Position numbers and translations under genes: made by a program. The notes beneath the pieces were generated by a model that was not told the origin of the DNA, did not search any database, and saw only the letters and a program-made list of their open reading frames with translations. A stretch of DNA of 64,000 bases, from positions 1 through 64,000 of the forward strand of contig JBBQXS010000021.1 of the NCBI GenBank assembly GCA_038209365.1, read 5' to 3'. Positions 24,324 through 31,930 of the stretch are shown here, in pieces (position 1 is the stretch's first letter; each line of letters starts with the position of its first letter). Source of the stretch: DASQHW01 sp038209365 (GTDB lineage: Bacteria; Actinomycetota; Acidimicrobiia; IMCC26256; PALSA-610).

Positions 24324-25229
24324 TTGCCTTCGTCGCATTGCTCTCGCTTCGTCGGGACCGCATGTGCCCGGCTGAATGGGCTGGGAACGGTCGATACATC
24401 ACAGACGGTCACTGAGAGCTTTCGGCTGGGCCCGTTCAATCTTGCCGCGATGGACACGCCCGGCTTCGAGAGCAACGCCACACAAGCGAACATCCCTCGG
24501 CCCGCGGGCACGCTCGGCATCAAGTCAATGAAGTTCGACCTCGTTGATGAGAACGGCGCCCCGAGCGGGAAGCACGACGTGCACTTGCACCATGTGCTCT
24601 TGATGAACACCGCCCACGACGACATCTTGTGCCCGGGGCGCAACGAGCGGTTCGGTGGCTCAGGCGCCGAGCGCACACCAATCGAAATCTGGAGTGACTA
24701 CGCGTATCTCGTCGGTGCGAGTGATCGCTGGAACGCCTTGTGGCACGTCATGAACGAGACCGAAACCCCCCGTACGGTCTACATCCAGTACACGGTCGGA
24801 TACATCACGGGGTTGACTGCGCAGAACTCCCGGCCCGTCACGCCCTACTTCCAAGACGTCACAGGTTGCAATGCCGGCTCTGTGTTCGACGTGCCCGGTA
24901 ACGGCGGGCCGAACAGCGTCTTCACGAAGTCCCGCCTTTGGACAGCACCGCGAAACGGGGTAGCGATCTATACGGGCCCGCACATGCACGAGGGCGGCAT
25001 CGATCAAACTCTGAAGAACCCGTCGACCGGCGAGGTGGCGTGTACGTCGGTGGTTTCGTATCACGAGAATCCACGCCACATCGACAAGATCACGCCGTGT
25101 TTTCTCCACCACACGGTGACGGCCGGTGAGCGGTACATGCTCACGTCTCGTTACGAGAATTCGGCGCCGCTCGCCGACGTGATGGGCATCAACCTCACCT
25201 ACGTGTGGCACGGTACGCCACCGCCGTAG
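24324..25229 (+). CDS. Secreted Cu-monooxygenase/SURNod19-like protein, N-terminus apparently frameshifted
   Basis: 301 aa in this frame. The mature region has His-rich strands like copper type II monooxygenases and SURNod19-like proteins: KHDVHLHHVLLMN, GPHMHEGGI and FLHHTVTAGERYML, with several Cys that could form disulfides. A plausible signal peptide (VHRCPRARVLTVAFVALLS) begins at a GTG at 24290 but lies in a different frame; it would join this ORF if one base were removed near 24345-24355. So the gene is either frameshifted, mis-sequenced, or starts at the TTG at 24324 without secretion. Probably an extracytoplasmic copper protein paired with the divergent cupredoxin. Confidence 0.55.
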   Translation: MPSSHCSRFVGTACARLNGLGTVDTSQTVTESFRLGPFNLAAMDTPGFESNATQANIPRPAGTLGIKSMKFDLVDENGAPSGKHDVHLHHVLLMNTAHDDILCPGRNERFGGSGAERTPIEIWSDYAYLVGASDRWNALWHVMNETETPRTVYIQYTVGYITGLTAQNSRPVTPYFQDVTGCNAGSVFDVPGNGGPNSVFTKSRLWTAPRNGVAIYTGPHMHEGGIDQTLKNPSTGEVACTSVVSYHENPRHIDKITPCFLHHTVTAGERYMLTSRYENSAPLADVMGINLTYVWHGTPPP

Positions 25230-25240
25230 TCATGTCGCGC

Positions 25241-25879
25241 TTACGTGCGCGCCGGTTCGGAACTGGAGCGAGCCGCATCGCGCGTGCTGGGCGTTTCCTG
25301 CTTCGTCAACACGAACCGGACCACGAAACCGCGTCCAGCTTCCCGGATCTTCGCGTCGACCGGCAATGCGGCTACACGAGCTCGCAGTTCGGAGGTGCGC
25401 ATCGGACGTGCCTCCGAGCGGTCGAGCCAATGGCTGAGCCGTGTCATCGTGGTGTCCAACAGGTCGTAGCCAAGGACGATGCCGCCCGGACGGACCACGC
25501 GCACGGCCTCGCCGATCGCGGCTTCCCAGTCGATGACATGATGCAACATGATGAACGAAACCACTGCGTCGAAGCGGTTGTCGTCGTAGGGGAGACGTGT
25601 CGCGTCGACCTGCTCGACATGGACGCGATCACCGAACGGTACAAGACGGCGGCGGGCACTCTCGACCATGCTTGGGTCATAGTCGGTGATCGTCAGGGTG
25701 ATGTTCGGCGAGTGATGCAGCATTGCATCCGCCATCGCGCCGCTCCCGCCGCCGATCTCCAGCACTGACCCACGCAGATCCCGCTGCTGCAGTGCCCATG
25801 GCAGCACGGCGCGCTGCGTAAAACGTCGCCAGGGGGCGCTGCGACAGAAGGCCTGCTCAACCCGAGACATCGACGGCAT
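25241..25879 (-). CDS. Class I SAM-dependent methyltransferase
   Basis: 212 aa. Motif I is VLEIGGGSGAMADAML, followed by TITDYDPSMVESARR (acidic ribose contact), VDATRLPYDDNRFDAVVSF (motif II region) and VRPGGIVLGYDLLD (motif III). This is the ubiquinone/menaquinone-type methyltransferase_11 fold. It lies 48 bp downstream of the TetR gene on the same strand and is probably co-transcribed, so its product may modify a compound sensed by that repressor. Substrate unknown. Confidence 0.87.
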   Translation of the reverse strand: MPSMSRVEQAFCRSAPWRRFTQRAVLPWALQQRDLRGSVLEIGGGSGAMADAMLHHSPNITLTITDYDPSMVESARRRLVPFGDRVHVEQVDATRLPYDDNRFDAVVSFIMLHHVIDWEAAIGEAVRVVRPGGIVLGYDLLDTTMTRLSHWLDRSEARPMRTSELRARVAALPVDAKIREAGRGFVVRFVLTKQETPSTRDAARSSSEPART

Positions 25880-25927
25880 GGCGACCTCCTCAGCGCCGCG
25901 CCTGGCTCCGCGGCCTTCCGACGATAG

Positions 25928-26563
25928 CTACCCGATCAGGTGGTCTTTCATGGTGACATCTCGGTTGGCGCCGCGGATGAGCAACTCGAGGAACGTCTCG
26001 AACAGGCGGGGGTGCTTCGTGCCGCACGTCGCGGCGTGCTGCCACAGCCCTTGGTTCGCCGCGTAAAGAATGGCGGCGAACTCCTCGACCGGTACATCGA
26101 TGCTGGCATGGGCGTCGGCGAGTCGCTCGGCGACGAAGCCGGCGATCAGGTCTTCGGTCCGGCGCTCGAACTGGGCGAACGCCTTGCCAACTTCCTTATC
26201 GCGCAGCGCACGAAGGCGGAACTCCAAGGACAGCGTGAGCATGCCGCGGTTCGCGAGCTCGTGCTCACCCCATACCTTGGCGATTGCGTTGACATCGGGA
26301 CGATGCTCCTTCGCATCGTCGAGCAGGCGGGCGTAGGCGTCGAACAGCCGTTGATTGTGGCGCTCCATGACCGCGAGAAAGAGCTGTTGGCGGTTCCCGA
26401 AGTTGGAGTAGATCGCGCCCTTGGTGAAGCCGGCCGCCGCGGCGATGTCATCGAGCGCCGCCGCCTCGAAGCCCCGTTGCGCGAACACTGTCTCGGCGGC
26501 ATCGAGCAGCGCGTTGTGGGTCAGCTCTCGGCGTCGCTCGGGGGTCAGTCGCTCGGTGGCCAC
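25928..26563 (-). CDS. TetR/AcrR-family transcriptional regulator
   Basis: 211 aa. The N-terminal helix-turn-helix is classic: LLDAAETVFAQRGFEAAALD, DIAAAAGFTKGAIYSNFGNR and QQLFLAVMERH. The helical C-terminal domain binds an effector. It is divergent from the cupin gene at 26661, with nested dyads in the shared promoter region (26607-26639), and precedes a methyltransferase. Likely represses both units until an unknown ligand binds. Confidence 0.92.
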   Translation of the reverse strand: MATERLTPERRRELTHNALLDAAETVFAQRGFEAAALDDIAAAAGFTKGAIYSNFGNRQQLFLAVMERHNQRLFDAYARLLDDAKEHRPDVNAIAKVWGEHELANRGMLTLSLEFRLRALRDKEVGKAFAQFERRTEDLIAGFVAERLADAHASIDVPVEEFAAILYAANQGLWQHAATCGTKHPRLFETFLELLIRGANRDVTMKDHLIG

Positions 26564-26606
26564 AGTGAGGTCCCTGTTGACATCTAGATTCGTGAGCGTA
26601 TATTAC

Positions 26607-26639
26607 ATTCGCATACGAATCGTATCTACGCAAGCGAAT
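26607..26639. promoter_or_regulatory. Nested dyads, probable TetR operator
   Basis: An outer inverted repeat ATTCGC (26607-26612)/GCGAAT (26634-26639) encloses a 13-bp palindrome ATACGA-A-TCGTAT (26613-26625). It sits in the 97-bp gap between the divergent TetR and cupin genes, in an AT-richer stretch typical of a promoter. Confidence 0.6.
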
Positions 26640-26660
26640 ATAGCACGCGTTGGAGGAGCG

Positions 26661-27164
26661 ATGCCTGACACGATCTCTGAGCTCTTGATGCAACCGGGGA
26701 CGCCGCAGACCTTCAAATTCGGCGAGCTTGCCTTTCGGACCGTGGTGCCCAGCGCCTTTTCCTCGGCGATCTCGCTCTTCGAGGCCGAACTCGCGCCCGG
26801 CACACTGTCAGGGCCGTTGCACATCCACGACCGCGAAGCCGCCGTCTCGTACGTCCTCGAAGGCTCCCTCACGTTCCAGGTGGGTGATGAAATCCTCGAC
26901 GCGTCCGCCGGTACCGCAGTCGTTCAGCCCCGCGGCGTGCAACATACGTTTTGGAACGCCTCCGCAAGACCGGCGCGCGCCCTCGACATCGTGATACCCG
27001 GCGGGTTGGAGCGCTTCTACGAAGACGTCGCGGCCACGATCAAGGGCGAACCGGACGCGCTCGAACACTTGGCGACGATGGAGGAACGCTTCGGCATTCG
27101 GATGGACTGGAGCAGTCTGCCGATATTGCTGGAACGTCATAACCTGCGGCCGGCAGCAAGTTAG
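26661..27164 (+). CDS. Cupin-domain protein
   Basis: 167 aa from an ATG behind GGAGGAG. The cupin motifs are clear: GPLHIHDREAAVSYVLEGSL (motif 1; the second expected His is replaced by Asp/Glu context, metal set HIH...E) and GTAVVQPRGVQHTFWNAS (motif 2 with His). Single-domain cupins of this size include quercetin dioxygenase-like enzymes, isomerases and non-catalytic binders. Controlled by the divergent TetR regulator; followed 53 bp later by a methyltransferase. Role probably catabolic or detoxifying. Confidence 0.85.
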   Translation: MPDTISELLMQPGTPQTFKFGELAFRTVVPSAFSSAISLFEAELAPGTLSGPLHIHDREAAVSYVLEGSLTFQVGDEILDASAGTAVVQPRGVQHTFWNASARPARALDIVIPGGLERFYEDVAATIKGEPDALEHLATMEERFGIRMDWSSLPILLERHNLRPAAS

Positions 27165-27217
27165 GCACGGATCGACAGCGCAGCACGGCGAGAAGGAAGA
27201 AGACGCTCCGGCATCCG

Positions 27218-27832
27218 GTGTTCGCGCGTGTATACCAACGCGTCGCGGCGGCGGGCGAGGATGCTGGTGCCGCCGAACATCGCCACCGTGTGCTCTCCGG
27301 CTTGCACGGCCGGGTCGTCGAGGTGGGCGCCGGAAATGGGTTGAACTTCGCGCATTATCCCCCGACGGTGGACGAGGTCATCGCGGTCGAACCCGAGCCG
27401 TTTCTACGGGCCCGCGCTACCGAAGCGGCCCAGCGTTCGGCGGTGGAGGTACGGGTCGTCGAGGGTACAGCCGATGCGCTGCCGTTGCCGGATGCCTCGG
27501 TGGATGCAGGCGTCGCGTCGTTGGTGCTGTGCTCGGTGCCCGACCAGTCGGTCGCGCTAGGCGAGTTGCACCGGGTGATCCATCCGGGTGGCGAGCTCCG
27601 CTTCTACGAACATGTCGCGGCTGACGATCCTCGGTGGGCACGTTTCCAAAAACGCGCCGATCCGATTTGGGCGCGCTGCGGCGGTGGATGCCATCTCACA
27701 CGACACACCGACGACGCCATTCGCGCCGCGGGCTTCCACGTAGAGGAATGCGAACACTTCCTGTTCCAGCCCTGCTGGGTGGCAAAGCTCGCGGCACCCC
27801 ACATTCTCGGTCGAGCGACTCGACGGGCCTGA
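27218..27832 (+). CDS. Class I SAM-dependent methyltransferase (phospholipid methyltransferase-like)
   Basis: 204 aa from a GTG. Motif I VVEVGAGNGLNFAHYP, the ribose contact IAVEPEPFLRARA, then VDAGVASLVLCSVPDQ and LHRVIHPGGELRFYEHV. The N-GLN-x-x-x-YP pattern and the ending WARCGGGCHLTRHTDDAIR plus GFHVEECEHF are shared with METTL7/PmtA-type enzymes acting on lipids or thiols. A ribosome binding site (AAGGAAGAAG) lies somewhat far upstream, so the start may be approximate. Likely co-transcribed with the cupin gene. Confidence 0.87.
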   Translation: MFARVYQRVAAAGEDAGAAEHRHRVLSGLHGRVVEVGAGNGLNFAHYPPTVDEVIAVEPEPFLRARATEAAQRSAVEVRVVEGTADALPLPDASVDAGVASLVLCSVPDQSVALGELHRVIHPGGELRFYEHVAADDPRWARFQKRADPIWARCGGGCHLTRHTDDAIRAAGFHVEECEHFLFQPCWVAKLAAPHILGRATRRA

Positions 27833-27962
27833 ACGGGGGTTTCAGCTCCGAGACGGTCAGCGGGATTGCAAGCCAGACACAATCACAGTGATGAGCCGGC
27901 GCCAAGGGTCATCGCCGTGCGTCAATGCCGAAATACGGGTGCACTGTGCGGTCGGGCGTGAG

Positions 27963-29240
27963 TCACCAATGGGGCCAGCCACTCGGTAATTGGCCGGTCG
28001 GTGGCCCGTTCTGTACGCCTCCGGGCGCGCCGACGGCTTGGAGGAACCGGGAGAAGTTGACTCCGAACGCGGTCGGATTCGATCCGTCGTACTGCCCGTA
28101 GGAGCGTGCCATCGTGTTGGGCAACGCGTTGCCATCGGCCCAACCCATCTCGATACCGTCGGGGCCCGCATACATGTGCCCGAGGATCGTGTTCGAGGTC
28201 ACGGTGTCCCCGACTTGGACGCCTGGCGCGATGTCCTCGGCCGCAAAGACGACGAGTCCGTTCGCGGGTCCGTCGGTCAGCCGGTAGGCGATGAAGGTGC
28301 CGCCGGGCCATCCGTTGCCGACGGTGTTCAGCACCACGCCGTTCCCGATCGCATAGATCGGTCCGAAGCCCGCGAAGTCAACACCTTGGTCGATCCGTTC
28401 GGGCGTGAGCGCGCTGATGGCGCGCAGCGGATTCGCGTAGCCGCCAAGCTTGGATAACGGCACCGGTGGCGGCGAGGGACCTGGCGACGGCGTCGGGACC
28501 GGTGTGGGTTGTTGAACTTGGGAAGACGCTGCGGGGGCCGCGAGCGCGTGTTCGGCCGCTCGCTTGGCTGCCTGGCGCTGTTCGTCGGCGGCCGCCAAGA
28601 GCGAGCGGAGGTCACCGGTGACCCGGCTCAGAGTCGCCTCGTCAGAAGCGATCGCCGAGGTCGCCGCGTCATGCGCCTTCGCAAGCTCACGAAGCGACTT
28701 CTTGGCGCGGGTCTGCTTGGATCGCACGTTGCTTCGCGCCGCCGCGGTCCGGTCTTGGGCCACGCGCAACGCGTCGATCGTGTCGCTCAACTTGCTGTTG
28801 ACCGCGTTGAGGTATTGGTTCTGACTGAGCGTCGCCGTGACGGTCGCGGTGCCGCTGAGAAGCGCAAGTATCGAGTCCGTCCCCGAGTTGCTTGTGTATG
28901 CCCTGATCGCGACTTTTCGCACGGCGAGTTTCGCCGCGGTCTCTGCACGCTCGTCGGCCGCGAGAAATCGTTGGTCGTCAGCCAGCTGCGCATCGAGCGC
29001 AGTGACCTGGGCTTGGACTTCGTTGTAGCGACTGACGAGCGACTTCACGCGTTCGCCTTGCGCTGCGATCTTCTGTTTCAGCGCCGCGATCTGCGCCTGG
29101 TCGGTGGCGACGCCCGCACCAGCCGAGGCCGATGACGCGACCAACGCTGCGATGACGAGGCTGACCACGCTCAAGGTCGCGACGGCGGTGCGAGCGTGTC
29201 GCCGCCGAAGCATCACGAACATCGCCAACGACCGCCACAC
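27963..29240 (-). CDS. Secreted coiled-coil protein with degenerate LytM domain
   Basis: 425 aa. Signal region TAVATLSVVSLVIAALVASSA, then about 190 residues of coiled coil with a conserved middle (AIRAYTSNSGTDSILALLSG), a Pro/Thr linker, and a C-terminal LytM-like domain. The expected zinc motif HxGxD reads IDQGVDFAGFGPIYAIGNGV, with Gln in place of the first His, and the final HxH is absent (HMYAGPDGIEMGW). It is therefore probably catalytically dead. Such proteins can act as cell-wall scaffolds or amidase activators. Confidence 0.75.
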   Translation of the reverse strand: MWRSLAMFVMLRRRHARTAVATLSVVSLVIAALVASSASAGAGVATDQAQIAALKQKIAAQGERVKSLVSRYNEVQAQVTALDAQLADDQRFLAADERAETAAKLAVRKVAIRAYTSNSGTDSILALLSGTATVTATLSQNQYLNAVNSKLSDTIDALRVAQDRTAAARSNVRSKQTRAKKSLRELAKAHDAATSAIASDEATLSRVTGDLRSLLAAADEQRQAAKRAAEHALAAPAASSQVQQPTPVPTPSPGPSPPPVPLSKLGGYANPLRAISALTPERIDQGVDFAGFGPIYAIGNGVVLNTVGNGWPGGTFIAYRLTDGPANGLVVFAAEDIAPGVQVGDTVTSNTILGHMYAGPDGIEMGWADGNALPNTMARSYGQYDGSNPTAFGVNFSRFLQAVGAPGGVQNGPPTGQLPSGWPHW

Positions 29241-29483
29241 AAGCCCACGAAGCTAGCGCAGCCGCTCCCGCACGGTCACGATGCCGCGTCAACTCGGTTT
29301 TACACGCCATATAGCCGCGTGGATGGCCCGTCCCAGGCGGTGATCGCGTTCGTCGTCGCACTCTGCACGGTCCCGGTCTGCCTAGGTCGCCTCGATCGGG
29401 GCTGATGTTCGCAGCGCGGGCTGCGAATCGCTCCTCGACGTGCGTCGACGTTCTACAACCGGCAATATGCGTTCGTTGCGCCT

Positions 29484-29948
29484 ATGGGTTCGTCGCTGCT
29501 CGACCAAGCCGCTGAGTTGGCGTCGCGTGAGGCTGGCCTCGCCGTCGTCATCACATGCCGTGCCGACGGTACGGCGCAAGCGTCAGTCGTCAACGCGGGC
29601 GTCATCGACCACCCAGTAACCGGCGAGCCCGCGATCGGCTTCGTCGTGCAAGGAGGCAGGAGAAGGAAGCTCGGAAACTTGCGCGCCCGACCAATGGCGA
29701 CCATTGTCTTTCGTTCTGGATGGGATTGGGTCAGCGTCGAAGGAGACGTCGATCTCTTTGGTCCTGATGACCGATTCGGTGATCTGAAGTCGGAGGCACT
29801 GACCCGAGTGTTCCATGAGATCTACGCGGCTGCGATCGGCGGGGTGCCTGACGACTGGGCGTTACGTGACGCCGCGATCGAAGAAGAGGGGCATACTGCC
29901 GTGCTCCTCCGCCCGATCCGCGTGTACTCAAATGCCGCTGCCCGATAG
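29484..29948 (+). CDS. Pyridoxamine 5'-phosphate oxidase-family (split beta-barrel, F420/FMN-type) protein
   Basis: 154 aa. The fold marks are AVVITCRADGTAQASVVNAGVI in two strands, the phosphate-contact segment RRRKLGNLRARPMATIVF, and WVSVEGDVDLFGPDD. This is the actinobacterial PPOX class that often uses F420 or binds flavin, typically reducing or oxidising unknown small molecules. C-terminus TAVLLRPIRVYSN is typical. Stand-alone gene. Confidence 0.82.
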   Translation: MGSSLLDQAAELASREAGLAVVITCRADGTAQASVVNAGVIDHPVTGEPAIGFVVQGGRRRKLGNLRARPMATIVFRSGWDWVSVEGDVDLFGPDDRFGDLKSEALTRVFHEIYAAAIGGVPDDWALRDAAIEEEGHTAVLLRPIRVYSNAAAR

Positions 29949-30199
29949 GGCGCGGCCGCATACTCCTGCCGTATCGCTCGATAGGTCTGCATCGCCGCGG
30001 GTGCTGGTCGGCGGCGTTCTAGTCTGGCACTAAGTAGCGCGTGGGCTTTTGTCACGACCAGCTTCTCCCGCGGCTCAAAGACAAGGTGATGGCACGCAAG
30101 CCGAACCGAGCGGTGCGAGCTCGCGTCTGCAGTACCCCGGGCCTATAGCGGTACCCCACCCCGATCGCTGCCAGCTCGACCTGGGCGACGCCTCTGCCT

Positions 30200-30934
30200 C
30201 TAGCGATCCGCGCTCACCGTGCGCCATGCCTGCCATGTGATCCGCAAGATCAATGCGGTGATCGCGAGACCAATGAGCGGGTCAGCGAGCTTGATGCCGA
30301 GAGCCACGACGGCTGCTGACGCGATGACCCCGAGCGATACGAAACCATCGACGCGAGCGTGACGGCCGTCCGCGATGAGTGCGGGACTGTCGAGCCGTTC
30401 ACCAGCGCGGAGTCGGACGCGTGCTGCAAGCTCGTTTCCCAGAAAACCGATCAATCCAGCCGCCGCGAGCGGGACGAGGTAGTCGAGATGCTGCGGGTGG
30501 ATCAGTCGTTGAACGGCCGCGTACCCCGCTACCGACGCCGACACGAAGATGGTGACGACGACCGCGTATCCGGCCCACCGTTCTCCACGCTCACTGCGAA
30601 GGAGGAATGCGATCCCAAGCGGAATGGCGGTGAGTGCGTCGCCGCCGTTGTGGATCAGGTCCGCGAGCAGCGCCACGGAACCGGAGAGAGCGAACACAAC
30701 TGCCTGCAACGCGGCGGTGACGGCGAGTACGCCCAGGCTGATCGAAACGGCGCGAACTCCGGCGTGGGATCGGACGATCGAACGGTCGACGCGGCCGTGT
30801 GTATGCCCGTGGTCGTGGTGTTGGCGGTCGGCGTTGTCGTTCGACCGGAACGGAATCCGCACGTGGCGGTGCGGGCCGTGATGGTGATGTTCGTGCATCC
30901 ACGGGCCGTGCCGGTGCGCCAGCGTGCCGTTCAT
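30200..30934 (-). CDS. Cation diffusion facilitator (CDF) transporter lacking the C-terminal domain
   Basis: 244 aa. The N-terminus is extremely His-rich (HEHHHHGPHRH and HHDHGHTHG), a probable metal-binding cytosolic tail. Six helices follow. The transport-site residues are visible: LLADLIHNGGDAL (HNxxD, helix 2) and ADGRHARVDGFVSLG (HxxxD, helix 5). The usual cytoplasmic ferredoxin-like dimerisation domain after helix 6 is missing; the protein stops at QAWRTVSADR. It would export Zn, Co or similar ions. Its start overlaps the divergent methyltransferase fragment. Confidence 0.87.
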   Translation of the reverse strand: MNGTLAHRHGPWMHEHHHHGPHRHVRIPFRSNDNADRQHHDHGHTHGRVDRSIVRSHAGVRAVSISLGVLAVTAALQAVVFALSGSVALLADLIHNGGDALTAIPLGIAFLLRSERGERWAGYAVVVTIFVSASVAGYAAVQRLIHPQHLDYLVPLAAAGLIGFLGNELAARVRLRAGERLDSPALIADGRHARVDGFVSLGVIASAAVVALGIKLADPLIGLAITALILRITWQAWRTVSADR

Positions 30935-31118
30935 GGGCCGCGATGCTACGAGCCTCTATGCGGCACACAGCCGCGGTCGGGATCGGATGCGCTCGGAGCC
31001 AGCGAATCGGGCGCAGATGACGACAGTCATTGACAGGTTCGCGAGTCGGTTGCCGCCGGGCGGGACGGTTGCCGACCTCGGCTGCGGTACTGGCCGGCAC
31101 GCGATCGAACGCGCATGA
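30933..31118 (+). pseudogene. N-terminal fragment of a SAM-dependent methyltransferase
   Basis: 61 aa, ending at TGA right after motif I. The reading MGRDATSLYAAHSRGRDRMR...VADLGCGTGRHAIERA matches the first helix and the SAM-binding loop of a class I methyltransferase, and nothing downstream in any frame continues the domain. The remainder was probably lost by deletion before the nucleotidyltransferase gene. Its start is divergent from, and overlaps, the CDF gene. Confidence 0.6.
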
Positions 31119-31181
31119 GGGTTCACGAACCCGGAGGCTGTAGGCGATCCGTGGTCCGGCGAGTCCTCGGGTGGTGAGGCA

Positions 31182-31781
31182 TTGACAGACGACTCCCTCG
31201 GTTGCCGAGTTATCGAAGCTGTCGAACGGCACACGGCTGTGCGGCGGGTAGGTCTCGTCGGTTCGCGGGCTGCGGGCACCGCCACGGCGATATCGGATTG
31301 GGATTTCGCGGTCGAGACTGACGACTTTCAAGCCGTTGCTCGTGACATCGAATCGCTGCTCGCACCATTGGAGCCTCTGGCTCAGCAATGGGATCGTCTG
31401 AGCGAAACGCAATGTTGGATGGTGATCGTGGCCGGTCCTTTGAAGCTCGACTTCATTTTCGATGAGCCACACAACAATGAGCCGCCTTGGCATCCCGAGC
31501 CGAACAATCTCGCTGCGATCGACGCGCACTTCTGGGACTGGACGGTGTGGCTTCTCTCGAAGCAAGTGAGGGGTCGAACCGAGCTTGTCGCGACGGAGCT
31601 GCAGAAGATGTTCAACCACCTTCTTCATCCGGTGGGTGTCCAAGCAGTACCTGTTTCGCTGGAAATGGCGGTCGCGAGCTATCTCGTCGCGCGCGCCCGG
31701 CTCGAACGCGACTTGGCTGTCGTGGTACCGCGAGCACTCGAACACGAAGTTGTTCGGGCACTCGGCGAGGGTCTCGCATGA
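31182..31781 (+). CDS. Nucleotidyltransferase-domain protein
   Basis: 199 aa from a TTG behind GGTGAGG. The polymerase beta-type catalytic core is GLVGSRAAGTATAISDWDFA: the GS motif, then the two acidic residues of SDWD; the third carboxylate lies in KLDFIF. The helical C-terminal half (LQKMFNHLLHPVG, VASYLVARARLERDL) resembles substrate domains of aminoglycoside-type nucleotidyltransferases, but the match is too weak for a drug-resistance call. Could also be the enzymatic half of an unusual MNT/HEPN system, though no HEPN partner is adjacent. Confidence 0.78.
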   Translation: MTDDSLGCRVIEAVERHTAVRRVGLVGSRAAGTATAISDWDFAVETDDFQAVARDIESLLAPLEPLAQQWDRLSETQCWMVIVAGPLKLDFIFDEPHNNEPPWHPEPNNLAAIDAHFWDWTVWLLSKQVRGRTELVATELQKMFNHLLHPVGVQAVPVSLEMAVASYLVARARLERDLAVVVPRALEHEVVRALGEGLA

Positions 31782-31930
31782 CGGTCCAGCAGTGCCTTAA
31801 ACCGGATGGGAATCGCGGTGGGCAAGCCTGAAGCGAGTCGAATGCCCGATCCTGTTTCGAGCCCACACCGCAGCCGAGCACCGATCGACGCTCGCACCAC
31901 AATCATCTTCAGGGCAATCTGTGCGTGCCG

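Noticed and set aside
31182..31781. MNT/HEPN toxin-antitoxin pair
   Set aside because: The nucleotidyltransferase core is present, but no HEPN partner gene is adjacent.
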